Shown: positions 47,790 through 59,080, numbered from the stretch's first letter. The stretch: 64,000 nucleotides of DNA from Anastrepha obliqua (GCF_027943255.1 NC_072896.1:124651879-124715878); one strand, 5' to 3'. The notes: generated from the letters alone by a model not told the origin. A program made the numbers and translations.

Positions 47790-48800
47790 TTTGAAATTTG
47801 TCCAGTAGACAGATGTAGAATTTTATACGATAGAACAACGCGTTGAAATTATTGAAACTTACTGTGAAAATGGTCGATCTTTAAAAACAACATATCGCAA
47901 AATTCGTTAGTTGTTTTTGGTGGAAATAATCGTCCAAAAAAAATGAAACTTATTCTGTCGAGGATAGAAAAAGGACTAGCAGACCAAAAACGGTACGTTC
48001 TGTTGAGAATACTGCTGATGTAGTGCAAAGAGCTGCTGATTAGGCATTCACAATCGACTTTTTGCAATCCTCTAAAATTTTTAACGCAAACTCAGCTTTA
48101 GTGATGAAGTTCAATTCATACTGTAGCTCATTTCACATTGTAGGGGCTTGTAAGGGATCAAAATTACCACATCTGGGACGAAGAAAACCATCGAGTAATT
48201 TCAGAAAATGATTATTTCCGCTAAAATACAATATTTGTTGTAGTTTTTGAGCTGGTGGAATGGTGGTGGTCCGTTCTTCTTGGAACATAAAACATAAGAG
48301 CTGTTAACGTCAATGGACATTACTATAAACCACTCATTGAAGATTTTTTGTGGCCTAAACTTAAAGAAATATGATAAAGAAATCTTTATCTTATAATAGA
48401 CAACTGGGACCACAACTCACACAGCACTAAAAGCTTTGCAAGTCAATTAATTTCACGCAATGGTCACATAAACTGGCTACTTAATGCATGCCATCTAACT
48501 TCACTAGACCACATTTTGTGGGGTTTTTGAAAAATAAAGTCTGTGTGAATAAGCCAACCACTATTACAGAGTTGAAGCACAACATTCGGATCGAGGTTGC
48601 TTAACTCAATGCGATAATATGTGAGCGTGTGCCTGAAAATTTTAATTCTCGTATGACAGCCGAAGGTGGCATTTAAATAATGCCATTTTTCACATAAAAT
48701 TGTTAAGAGCCGTATTTTGAATAAAAATAGTGAAAACTGAAAGAATAAAAATTTTTATTTTACAATAACATCAAGGCGCTTTTTTTGAAAGACCCTTTAC
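47790..48800 (+). mobile_element. DD41D transposon, heavily decayed
   Basis: Plus-strand frames begin YTIEQRVEIIETYCENGRSL with KTTYRKIR (47830 onward), a typical start of DD41D transposases. Later come LSFSDEVQF-like sequence (48090), KIFCGLNLKKYD-type frames and, near the end, frames matching FLKNKVCVNKPTTITELKHN and a GGxLNxxxF-like terminus. Stops are numerous. The right end contains AAAGACCCTTTAC. The left end is not clear. Confidence 0.6.
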
Positions 48801-49109
48801 TTTTTTATTTTTTATAGGAACGTAACAAAAAATAGCTGAAATGCTACATAGTATTACACCTAGTAAAGCTAACGAGTAATATTTTTCGGTATAATTAATT
48901 GATAGCACACAAACAATTAAAATTTTACAACACAACTTCAACCACTAAGTCTCGAGGCTTGGTTCTTGGTAGTCTTCTTGTGTACTTCTTCTCTAAGAGC
49001 TGAACTTTCGTGCTTATGTGCTCTTCCAGCCTTTTTTCATGCTTGTAGCAAAGACAGTTATAATGGCCGCAACCTTTTGCACCGACAGATCGTTTTGCAG
49101 ATCGGTATT

Positions 49110-49403
49110 CCTTATACCCCGTTTTGGAGTATTTGGCTGAGCTGCTCCTCCTATTTGTGGTGTGCGTCTTGATGTTATTCCACAAATGGAGGGACCTACA
49201 GTTTCAAGCCGACTCCGAACGGCAGATATTTTTATGAGGAGCTTTTGCATGGCAGAAATACACTCGGAGGTTTGCCATTAACTGCCGAAGGGCGACCGCT
49301 ATTAGAAAAAACTTTTTCTTCATTTTGGTGTTTTACTGAGAGAGAACCTCAGTGAATTTCGAATGGTACTCGCGCACCAACCCATTTGCCTACGGCGGCC
49401 GCC
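49110..49403 (-). repeat. tRNA-derived SINE, near full length, minus strand
   Basis: Read on the minus strand it runs from GGCGGCCGCCGTAGGCAAAT (49403) through the GGTTGGTGCGCGAGTACCAT head. The central body contains the complements of AACTGCCGAAGGGCGACCGC and AAATACACTCGGAGGTTTGC. The distal segment (complement of AAATGGAGGGACCTACAGTT) ends near 49110. Its order matches the copy at 42035-42330. Confidence 0.8.
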
Positions 49404-50034
49404 TTAAATGATTTAGAAATACGAATTTTGAATCAAAAATGAAAAAGCATGCCTGAAAGCATTTCCTAAAATTTAGGTGTAGGCAATTTTTATCACACCA
49501 AGGCGCGCTGCCAATAAGATCTGACTGGAGCTAACATGAATCGGAAAGACTTGAAATTTATTTAAAAATTTTAAAATATTTTAAATTTACTTAAAAATTT
49601 ATTAAATACTTAATTTTAAAGTATTTAAGTATTTTATTATAAATTATTTACAATTTTTTAAATCGCCTGCATATGAAAGAAATTTCGCAAATTGAAAACA
49701 TTGAATACAGATAATGGACCTAAAATACCGCCCTGAGGGAGGCAAGAAGAAATATTATCAACAACAGTTACACACCTACGGCAAGAAAGGAACGACTGTA
49801 CCCATTAAACAAAAAAATGAAGTGAATCCGGAAACTATGCAATCAAAAGTCTTAGAAAAGTATACGGACTTTATCGACTTGGAGACTGTCATTGAGGTAG
49901 TAGTCTGGTCAAATACTTATTTTTTATAGATAGTTTTTAAGAATTTTTTTTTAAGAAAATAAAATGCGATCGTTTTGATTTTATAGTATATTATTATTGA
50001 CATCAAATAGTATACAACATTTTTTTTTGTGCTA
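49404..50034. other. AT-rich sequence with a short inverted repeat; unassigned ORF
   Basis: An ORF at 49714-49929 (MDLKYRPEGGKKKYYQQQLH...) is not recognised. Its end, around 49900-49930 (TCTGGTCAAATACTTATT), is repeated in inverted form at 50035-50065, about 100 bases away. The palindrome may be the edge of a transposon or an inverted duplication. Confidence 0.35.
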
Positions 50035-50330
50035 CTATGAAAAATTAGTATTTGACCAAACTATTACCTTGAATGCAGACACAGCCAGATTAGTGACAGT
50101 TGGCCTGCCAGCCATGAAACCACACTGGTTGTTGGATATGTAATCTTTTCCAGCGTAATACAACGATTGTTTGATAATATAATCGGACGAATCGATTTCG
50201 TAGATAGTTTGGAAATGGGCTTGTAATTAGCAACATTATTTTTATTACCAGACTTGAATTAAGGTGGGATGGACGTGACTTTCCATGCATCCCTAAAAAC
50301 GCCTAATTCTAGCGATTTATTAAAAACCAA
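50035..50330 (-). mobile_element. LINE reverse transcriptase fragment
   Basis: Minus-strand frames read FNKSLELGVFRDAWKVTSIP, FKSGNKNNVANYKPISKLST and then GFMAGRPTVTNLAVSAF-like sequence: the RT region from the finger motif (FKSGNKxxxxNYRPIS) to the RSTxxN motif. An in-frame stop and a frameshift separate them. It resembles the RT type at 3600-4487. Confidence 0.65.
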
Positions 50331-50933
50331 TTTCCCAACAAGCCTCCTTATACTAAATTAAAATTTTGGCATTGAATTCGCATTTTCTCGTTTATGAAGC
50401 ATAAATCGAAATTTGAACTCATGTTTAAAAATAATTTAGAAATAATAAAATTAAAATAAAAAATGGAATTGAAAATTCTAATCGTCATATTCCACATTTT
50501 CAGTACGAATGCATTATAATCCGAGAAATATATGTATGTATAGATATATATATTCAATGATCAATGCAGAGAGTCAAACGTATTTGCTTTTGAAAATAAT
50601 TTTTTTTATTTCATTCTTTTTATTTAATTTTGTTTTTTGTTTTGGTGATAAACGACTTTTATTGTGAGAAATTTATAAAATCTTTATGCTTCTTTTCTTT
50701 AATTTTAAGTGGAAAATAAGCACAATACTGAATACTTTATTTTGGGACTCAAATTTACTTTTCGTGATGTTTTAAATCACTAAAGCTTTGATCTTACTGA
50801 TGCCAGTTAAATTTAGAACGGGTTGAAATCAATTTTATTTATTTTTAATTTATTTATTGAAGTAAAAATTAGTCAACAAAAACTAAAATACCATAATTTT
50901 CATTATTTTTGAATAGTATTTTTCTTCCTAATT

Positions 50934-51242
50934 TTACACACCATTGCATGCATTAGTGCAGCAATAGCCAGCTTGCCTCCTACGCCGCTTAGTTAGTCTT
51001 CGCGCAGCACACTCTACACCTCCCCGTTCCTCAAACGCGTCTCTTAAAGTTTCGACATACGAATTTCTTATATCTAAAAGTGTTAATCTGTCAATTGGCA
51101 AATTATGGCTAGAGGCAATTTTGCATAAGAAACCTTTAAAATGTATATGCAACGATTTTTTAAACTCACTATTTATCATTTTATGCAAATATTCACACAT
51201 TTTCGAATCAGTCAGGCAAATCATGAAGAGTTTCACGCGCAT
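50934..51242 (-). CDS. Unassigned 102-codon ORF with insulin-like A-chain motif (speculative)
   Basis: The minus-strand ATG at 51242 (MRVKLFMICLTDSKMCEYLH) opens a frame ending at 50934. The N terminus is short and only weakly like a signal peptide. A Cys pair region follows (CEYLHKMINSEF to GFLCK). The C-terminal part is locally GC-rich and reads RRLTKRRRRQAGYCCTNACN, then GV and a stop: a polybasic cleavage-like site followed by CCxxxC, as at the start of insulin/relaxin A chains. The final A-chain Cys is absent before the stop. It could follow a splice at G|GTGTGT (near 50940), but no next exon is recognised. The ORF lies inside the T-box gene's intron on the opposite strand. Chance is a real alternative. 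Confidence 0.25.
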   Translation of the reverse strand: MRVKLFMICLTDSKMCEYLHKMINSEFKKSLHIHFKGFLCKIASSHNLPIDRLTLLDIRNSYVETLRDAFEERGGVECAARRLTKRRRRQAGYCCTNACNGV

Positions 51243-51269
51243 AGATAAATTTAATCTAAGCAAATATAA

Positions 51270-53435
51270 ATATTACCACAAGCGTATTTGCATACGAGTA
51301 CGAGTAGATTTGCAGGCTCACATGTTTATGTATGAATTTACTTATGAATATTAACAGAAAAACGCCTAGAAATGCCACGACCCAAACGCTTGTTGCCAGT
51401 AGTAGCCAAGAGGCACTCAGCCGCCAAGCGTTGAGACAGACGAGACAGCTGAGACAGCCGACAGCGCATGCAAATAAATGTTTTTCACACTTCAACATCG
51501 TTGAAAGGAAGAGGAAACGAATCATTTTGAGCTTTTCGAAGAAATCATTTTAATGACTAAAGATGTGTGTGTGTGTGCGTGCGTACTCGCCAGTTGTTCA
51601 CTTCAGTTGGAAATGCAAATTTTTAAAACATTTTGTTGTCATTGTTGTAGTAGTGTTGAGAACTGACAAAGTTGACCAATAAATCTGCACAGTGCACAAA
51701 CACACATACACACGTCCAAGTGTGTGCTTAATGTATAATTTCACATTCTGTAGTTTTAAATTTAAAATATAATATGTAGTGAGAAAAATTATAAATGTGG
51801 CGCGAATAAAGTCGTAAAGGTCATAATTTGTGCGGCAATGAGTTGTAACACACAATACATCAAAGCGATCCACAACCAAAAATGAATATTTAAAATTTTT
51901 TCTTTGCTCGAATTAATTATCCAATGGTGGCACCCCAATGAAATAAGTTGTGGAAATGAGTGGGATAAAGGGCTGAAAGGTGGCGGCAACTTTCTAAAAT
52001 TACGTGTGGATTTAGCCATCAGCAAACTATGCAAATAACCGACTGGTTGCTGGCATTACGCAAAATGAAGATGCGATGTGATTTTCTGGATATGTGAAAA
52101 TAAAATTTCGGGTTCGAAGATTTGGAAGCCGACGCTAAACATGTTTTTTATAAATACACATTTGTCTAAAACTCTCTGGTTTATAATAATAAATACTTTT
52201 GCTACAATCAGTTATGTTTGATGAAATATAAAGGACGACTTCACAGCTTATTTCAAAATTTTAAGAATACACCTGCAATTTCCGACGCATAAATATCTAC
52301 ATATCTGCTTATGTATGTACGCAGGGTAACTGATCAAGACTTTCTAGATACTTAAGGGCATTATAATGTATTTATTCATTTATTCAACTGTTCAAATCCA
52401 AAATCTTGAGAGGTAATTAAAGTCAGACAGCGTTCCAACGAGTGGCGCTTTAGCCTATATAATGACCTACTAAAGCCAGTGCGAAGAATCTTAAAATGAC
52501 GAAGCTTTCTGCAAGGAAGATTAAAGTGTATTCTTTCTAGAAGGGCGGGCAGTAAATTTTGCCATTAACGATCAGCTGTTACGATCAAACTAATGAGAAC
52601 CCCATGTAAATGAAAAATTCCTTCCTTCCATATCGTAGTATCGTAGATTTTATCTCAGGATTTTTAAAAATTCCCGTAGAACCCTGTCAGCTGATTGCTC
52701 TCTCGCCACACAGTGTTGCCAAGTAGGACATTTCGAAATCATTTACAAAATAAACTAAGAAAAATTATATTTTTTATAAAAATAATTTAAAAGCACTGTT
52801 GAATAATGTTTTTTTTTTTGTTTTATCAAACAATGAAAAATTGTAACTGATAACGCGGATGTGTGAAAAAGTGTGTAAGCAAATATATCAATGGCAACAT
52901 TGTGTAGATACAACCAAACACATACACACACAAACCGATGTATTGTGTAAATATGTAACAAAAAGAACGCAGTTGTTCTCAAGGGATGAGTTTTTGTGCA
53001 GTAAGGGACTGCGTACGTCGTTCACTGTTTTCAGCATAATAGCCTAGACAGACGGCAGCATTAATCGGGGTAATCGGCGCAGTTAGTTCTGATTAAAATT
53101 GCGGTGTAACAGAGAGTTGTTACGCGGATTAGTAAGCAGCTGATTTGCTTATTGGACACTTTTTTCAGTAAGACAGCATAAAAATACGGCTATCAGCTGC
53201 CCTGACACTAAAAATTTATTATTTATTTTAAAAAAATCAGAAATTGCAAATTCTCAAACTGCTGGGAAATATCAGAACAACCAATATAATTTCGAATGTG
53301 TTAGTGCAAACTAGCATTGCATCCAGTGTTTCTTGTTCTTCTTTTATTTCATTCTCAAAAAATATTATCTGTTTTTCTGCAGTTTTGCCATCGAAGATTC
53401 CCCTCACCCTCCTAAATTATGAGAATGAAGTCAAG
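51270..53435. other. Intronic sequence, mostly unique
   Basis: AT-rich sequence with short GTGTGT (51565-51577) and CACACA runs. A (TTTA)-type run at 52368 precedes about 270 bases that may be a LINE 3' end on the minus strand, similar in layout to 2387-2760. No gene or clear transposon domain is seen elsewhere. Confidence 0.35.
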
Positions 53436-53439
53436 TAGT

Positions 53440-53870
53440 TAATTCTTCTAAGAATAATAGAGCATATTGACCAGTGGAGTGCGAAGAGTGATGACTTACA
53501 AAAACGAACATAGTAAGTGAACTGGAAACGGCATGAAATTGAGCTTAAGATCAAAGAAAACCCCTAAATCTTTAGTCACATCAGGTGAAGCAAAATATGT
53601 ACAATTAACATGATAAGATGTTTTAAGGGGGTTTTCCAGTTTAGAAAATGTGATTTTATTCAAAGGCACCAGGAAAATAAATTAATCAGCTCAGACTGTA
53701 GAACACTTGAATTACTAGAATTTCTTATTTCAGCGTACACTTTTAGATCATCAGCATAGAGAAGAAAATTAGCAAAGGGAAACAACGAACAGATATCGTG
53801 TTTTTATAACAAAGGTCATAAAATACTACCTTGAGGTACATCAGAGGAGGCAATATACTGTTTTTAGGTC
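53440..53870 (-). mobile_element. LINE reverse transcriptase palm fragment
   Basis: The minus strand encodes ASSDVPQGSIL (cf. the RT motif GVPQGSxLGP). After a deletion and frameshift comes LYADDLKVYAEIRNSSNSSV, then LQSELINLFSWCL, containing the catalytic YADD. A decayed stretch follows to 53440. The GPLLF part between the two motifs is missing or shifted. Confidence 0.7.
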
Positions 53871-54362
53871 ATATTACTTTTTTATATAATTTGCAGAACC
53901 GTTTTCGTACAAACTTTTTTCTTATGATGTGAAGTAGGAACCACTTGGTGAAAATCAAAAATTTAACAGTTTTCCAAGCAGCCATTATTATCAAGGTTTG
54001 ATTGAAATTTTATTCATGATTTTTATTAGTTGGCACACGTTTTAACTAAAAAGAGGAAATAATCGGATCCGTAAACTAGCATTTCTTAAAAATTGACATA
54101 AAAAAGTTTATATTTTTTTAAATAACCTTTAAAGCCGAACATCTCGAAAACGAAACATGATTTCATGTAACCAAATTAATCAGAAATGATCGAAATCATA
54201 ATGCCCTTAGTATCTAAGACGGCTTTCCCGGTAATCATCTACACACGAACAAATAAGGCTATATAGGTATTTTAAATCCCTTCCAATAAATTTTAAAACA
54301 CTTGTTTGAAAGTTTCAGAATCAATTGTTTTTTTTTTTATGCCTTTTTCGAAACATAAAGCC

Positions 54363-54749
54363 CGAAATTTCATTAAGGGGAGGTTCTAGTCCAAAGACCC
54401 GAAAATGTGCGTAATTTCATGATTTGTTTTTTTTTTAGAGTATTTATACGTATTTTTTTTAAACTTTTGTGGCATTTATTTGCCTATATTTAAAAAAATA
54501 TTTGTTGTTGACAAAAAACGTTTCCTAAAGGCCCCCTAAATTGAATAAGCTTTAATTTGAGTCGACAAACGTCGAAATCGGTGTAGTCGTTGAAGCGGAA
54601 AAAAGGTGTTTCATAAAATCAATTATATATGGAAATATACTTTTGCCTACACATTTTTAAGACCATAAGGATGAAAATAAAGCAATACAAAATAATACGT
54701 TTTTTTTGGGTCGATTTTGACTAGAGCCTAGAACCCTCATGAAATTTCG
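54363..54749. mobile_element. MITE-like element with terminal inverted repeats
   Basis: The left end CGAAATTTCATTAAGGGGAG, continuing GGTTCTAGTCC, is mirrored at the right end by the complement of CGAAATTTCATGAGGGTTCT, continuing AGGCTCTAGTC. The inverted match spans about 35 bases with gaps. The 387-base interior has no coding capacity. The superfamily is not identified, and flanking duplications are not clear. Confidence 0.55.
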
Positions 54750-55559
54750 ATCAATCGGTCTGCATTGGCACCAGCTCATCCCAAATGTTTGCTAAAATAA
54801 CTGTGTTAATGCATGCAAGCGAATAATTCGGTTGTTTGAGTTAGTCGTGAGGCAAAGAGAGTTAACTGTCAACTGGTCTTTAAAAATTGGGTTGGCTATA
54901 TAAATAAAAATGAGCTTTATAAATAATGGACATATTAAATTTTTCGTAACGCCATTATAAACTGGATATAATTTATTTTCGGTAATTTAATTTATTTTTC
55001 ACTTATTTTTTGGCTACACTTCGACTTAAAGCAAAGGCAACATTAATTTGAATAAAAATAAGTGGATCCACAGCGAAATACTCAAAAGCTCTTTACACAA
55101 TTTTCTTTTAATTTTTTGCTACTTTTTTCTTTGAGCACTCAGCAGTTTACTTCAGTATTGGTTTGAATTGATTATTCCAAATAAAGATATTTAGCATCCA
55201 AGCGATTTATTTGAAAACTCTGAGTTACACGGGAAACAGATACAGTCACTCGCACCTTATTTGATACAGATACGACTTTTGCAAAGCGTTCTATATTTCA
55301 CAGTATTTCGCAAAAATATTGTAGAAAAAAAGAGTATGCAAATATTTTATTTATTTTGTTTTATTTTATTTCTCAATATAAAATAAATACAAAAAAATAG
55401 CCTCTCATTTCATTGCAATGCAAAAAAAAAAACGAAAAAACATCCATAGAGTTCATGCTTAAATCATACAGTTAAAAAAGGGCAACTATTTAATTCTAAT
55501 TTGTAAAATTTTAAGATTTTTAGTACTTTATTGGGTATTCTGTATTATCAATTATTGAG

Positions 55560-55860
55560 GTCTACGTGTCATGGAGTTAACCAATTTTTTTGTGTCTTCT
55601 GTACTGATTTGGTTTCACTCTTCAAGTATTGGGGTCTGGGGGGAGGTCTACGCCAACAGCTCGGGGTTGATTCAAGACCTCAAAGATGGAATTCGTGAGG
55701 CTATCCAGGACATAGGGCAGCCACTTTGCAATTCGGTTATGGAAATTTTCATGAAAGGTCGTGGTGGTCATTTACCTGATGTTATTTTCCACTATTAACG
55801 GCATACCTTCCTCTTTATAATGAAATAAACATCCGATCATTTATGTTAAAAAATAGCATT
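55560..55860 (+). mobile_element. DD41D transposase C-terminal fragment
   Basis: The plus-strand frame 55571-55798 ends VYANSSGLIQDLKDGIREAI, then QDIGQPLCNSVMEIFMKGRG and GHLPDVIFHY followed by a stop, the C terminus of DD41D-type transposases (GGHLxDxIFHY). The preceding residues are degenerate. The catalytic domain is not preserved. Confidence 0.7.
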
Positions 55861-56275
55861 TTTCTTTGAATATTAAAATAACACCTGTTAGTAAAAAACC
55901 CTAAATATTTGTCTTCTAGATTGGCCACAAATTTTCGATGACGTTCAAATCCGGTGATTGTGCAGGAGTTTCAACAATGTGTGGATTTTTATATATCAAC
56001 CTTGTTTGTATTATTTATGACTTTTGTTTATTGTCGTTGTCTTGATAGGAGCGAAAGCCATCTTTAATTTGTAATTTTCTAGCGCTTTGAACCAAATTTT
56101 CTTGCAGGAGTTTTAAATAAACATATTTGTGCATTGTTTTTCTTTTTTTCGATAAAGGTCAAATTTCCTACTCCATTTGAAGACATGCGTGCCCAACCCA
56201 TAACGTTGACACCGCCGTGTTTTATAGTAGGTCGCAAATTTTGGGGTTTGAGCTCCGTATTGGCTTCGTGCTATA

Positions 56276-57839
56276 CACTGCTGGTCTCAGGTTAGACGCA
56301 CGTTTAGTTGCATACAACTTTGCTTCATATTTATTAAAGGACGATAGAAAAGAAGTTGATATGCAAAAACATTTCTTATTTAATGATACTTTAAATATAA
56401 TATTCAAATGATTATACATATTTAACAAAATTGTGTTATTCAAACATTTTCTTAAAGCTACTCAAAATAAGGCGAATTTTTCTTGGTCATTAGAATAGAC
56501 GCAATTTGGTTTTTTTAATTTTTATAAGAAAAGTATTTGGATTTTAACTTAAATTACTATTTCATTTATTTGAAATAAAAAAAAAAATAATTTCAGTAAT
56601 GAGTACTGCCTCCATTGTTAGTAATAACTTCATAAATCCGGTCCTTCATAGAATGATACAAGGAATCTATGCAGTTCAAGGAAATCTCGCTCCAAGCACG
56701 TTTAATATCTGCAGTTAATGTTTCCTTATGTTCGTATTGCTTTCCTCCTTCGTATACCTTCCGTGTTAGCCAGCCCCAAACATTTTCAATTACGTTAAGA
56801 TCTGGAGAATATGGAGGCCAGGTCATGATATTAACGTTTTGACTCGAAATAAAAGATTTTACTACTCGAGAGTTATGAATAGGAGCATTGTCTTGTTGAA
56901 AAATCCAAGGAATTGGTTCAAAGAGATCTTTTAATTTTGGAAATACGGACTCCAACAATGTTTTGAAGCGATCGCCGTTCATCTTTTGATCGATAAAAAT
57001 CAAGTCAATTGTTCCATAAAACGTGATAGCACCCCACACCATTACGAGTATTCCCCCTTCTCGGCTATGGTGGCGACTTAAATATAGCTCATCTTTCCGC
57101 AAATCGAGATAATGCATTCTTTCGCGAATTGAAGCCGGTTTTCTTTGCGTATTGCATTCAAAGGGGGTTTTTTCTTGATTTTTAGACGCTTCAGGTGTTC
57201 TGCATATCTGATCGTACGCTGAGCAGTTGATAGGCTTGCTTTTACTCCGGCCAATTCCTTGATCTTAGCAGCAGATTTAGTCGAATTCGAAGCAATTCCA
57301 ACAATTTGGCGTATTGCTCGTTTTGATAGCGCCTTTTTCCCCCTTTGAAGTTATTTCCATATGCCTCTGGATCCTTCAAATATCTGTCAACAGTTCTGGA
57401 GCTGCGATTTATTTGTTTGGCAATGTTCCGATTGGACAGTCCTTGCGAGTGAAGAAAGTCTACTTTTTGACGTTCCAATAAGCTCATAACAGCAGCCTTT
57501 CCCATTTTTCTCTTCAAATGTAGCTCGAAAACACTTTATTTCTTTATTTTTGATATTTTTTCAATACGAAAGTTTACACTTGTCCACGCAATACGAAGAA
57601 ATTTAAGCTGCGTCTAATTCAATGACCAACCGAAAACACGTGTGATTGCCATAAAAATTTCTATAATCTCCGAATGTACAGTTATTTTTTCGCAAATCAA
57701 CTAGCTGTCAGCATTTTTTTTTCGAACAAGATTTGCACTTTGATAAGAAAAGCATTTTGGACAATTAGAACAAGCATGATAATAAATAATTGATTTTGTT
57801 TAAAAAAACGATGGTGCGTCTAACCTAAGACCAGCAGTG
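56276..57839 (-). mobile_element. Tc3-like transposon with 26-base terminal inverted repeats
   Basis: The ends at 56276-56301 and 57814-57839 are 26-base inverted repeats beginning CACTGCTGGTCT and finishing GGTTAGACGCAC, with a single mismatch. TA flanks both sides (56274-56275 and 57840-57841). The element is 1564 bases long and inserted in a Tc1-like element of the same orientation. The well-preserved ends suggest a comparatively recent insertion, although its transposase is broken. Confidence 0.9.
56593..57517 (-). pseudogene. Tc3-like (DD34E) transposase, frameshifted and lacking its first catalytic Asp
   Basis: The N terminus MKRKMGKAAVMSLLERQKVD, then FLHSQGLSNRNIAKQINRSS, is a Tc3-type helix-turn-helix. 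A frameshift near 57310 leads to a second DNA-binding part (STKSAAKIKELAGVKASLST, LNAIRKENRLQFAKE), and another shift leads to HYLDLRKDELYLSRHHSREG with GILVMVWGAITF. The second Asp is in WIFQQDNAPIHNSR and the Glu in WPPYSPDLNVIENVWGW, with 34 residues between (DD34E). Between FAKE and HYLDLRK the segment that should hold the first Asp (FSDEKxF) is missing, so a deletion removed it. The element is inactive. Confidence 0.8.
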
Positions 57840-58214
57840 TATAAAAGGTCTCTCATCTGGTCCAAATAAATTTGTTTTTACCTCGTCTGCAAGAAGTACG
57901 ATCCTCCGAAATGCTCTTACTTCTATTCTTTCCACTTACGAAAGGTTTAGTAGGGCCATTCTGCCATTTAAATTTGTTCCCCTCAGTACTCTTCGAACAG
58001 TTTCTGGATGGCAAGTCTTACCTAAATCCTTTTTGGCCATTTCAGTTAACTTTGGAGCGCTTGATGCTGGATTTTTCTCCACTTGGCGCACTAACTAGTA
58101 CGCTATATATATAAATAAATGCATGAAATTTTGAGCTCTGACGTTATTGCAGACGACCAACGATTTGGAAAAGTAGTTTCGGAGGCTATGAGTTGCTTAG
58201 GCAGGTCCAAATAA

Positions 58215-59080
58215 AATATTAACTTAATCTTAAAAATGATTAAATTTGTGTGCCTAGACCACGTGTTTCATAACTTCAAAAGCGAATTAGTTATATGGAC
58301 GGACTTCGCTCAAAGTCTTAAAATTTTTTTTTTACATACAAAGGGAGTATGCCGATTTTTTGAAATAATTTCAAAAAAATTTCGTAATGAGCAAATTCAT
58401 GAACTAAGTAAAGCAATATCGTATAATCTTATGCTGGGTTCCAGGCCACAGAGATATACCAGGGAACTGTAGGACAGACCAACTTGCAAGAGAAGGTACC
58501 TGTATGCTAGACATAAGTAATTTCATGGAGATACCTCTCGCAACTTATACTCGTAAGCTTCTCATTAAGGAGCCACTAATCAGTTCTGCAAATCAAAGAT
58601 GGATTAGCCTTAACACCAGTGAAATTGCTAGGCAAACATGGTCAAGGCTAAACTTACGTCTGTCCAAGAGTATTATAAAACTGTGTATACTTCAAATCAG
58701 GACCTTAGTAGGGGCCCTCACAGGGCATTGTCTCATAGGAAATCTTGCAAGGAGATTAGGCGTTTACACGCGTGATTTCTGTCGTAACTGCAGAAATGAT
58801 GAGGAGTTGGAAACAATTCCACACCTTTTTTGCATATGCCCAGCTCTAGCCAGAAGCAGGAACCGATTTTTAAAATCCTACTTCTCAACGAATATAAATA
58901 ATCTATACACTTTAGGTATAAACAACCTTTTACGCTTTTTCAAAAGCTCAGGATGGTTTAATATGGCGAGGGAAATGTAGCCTAGCCCCCGCGGCTCACA
59001 ACGGACCCATTTCGTGGTATAAGTGGCATCGTTGTCTCTATGTGCGAAGCGGCTGCCTAACCTAACCTAACCTAAGTAAA
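58215..59080 (+). mobile_element. RNase H-bearing LINE 3' end with (CCTAA)n tail
   Basis: Plus-strand frames give the end of the RNase H domain (CWVPGHRDIPGNCRTDQLAR, about 58430-58490). An uninterrupted C-terminal frame then runs from 58504 to 58980. It contains LRTLVGALTGHC-like sequence, a CRNCRNDEELETIPHLFCIC zinc-knuckle-like motif and PALARSRNRFLKSYFS, and ends GWFNMAREM. After about 75 bases of 3' UTR a CCTAACCTAACCTAACCTAA run (59056-59076) ends the element. The family is related to the minus-strand copy at 24257-24740. Confidence 0.75.

Larger units (their letters stand above)
55915..58115 (-). mobile_element. Tc1-like transposon, split by a younger Tc3-like element
   Basis: On the minus strand the right part (57842-58115) encodes the Tc1 N-terminal DNA-binding region (LTEMAKKDLGKTCHPETVRR, then VLRGTNLNGRMALLNLS). 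The left part (55915-56275) encodes PTIKHGGVNVMGWARMSSNG, then VGNLT and, further on, NPHIVETPAQSPDLNVIENL, the DDE core with its final Glu. The two halves are separated by the 56276-57839 insertion. The copy is decayed, and its outer ends are not defined. Confidence 0.75.
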
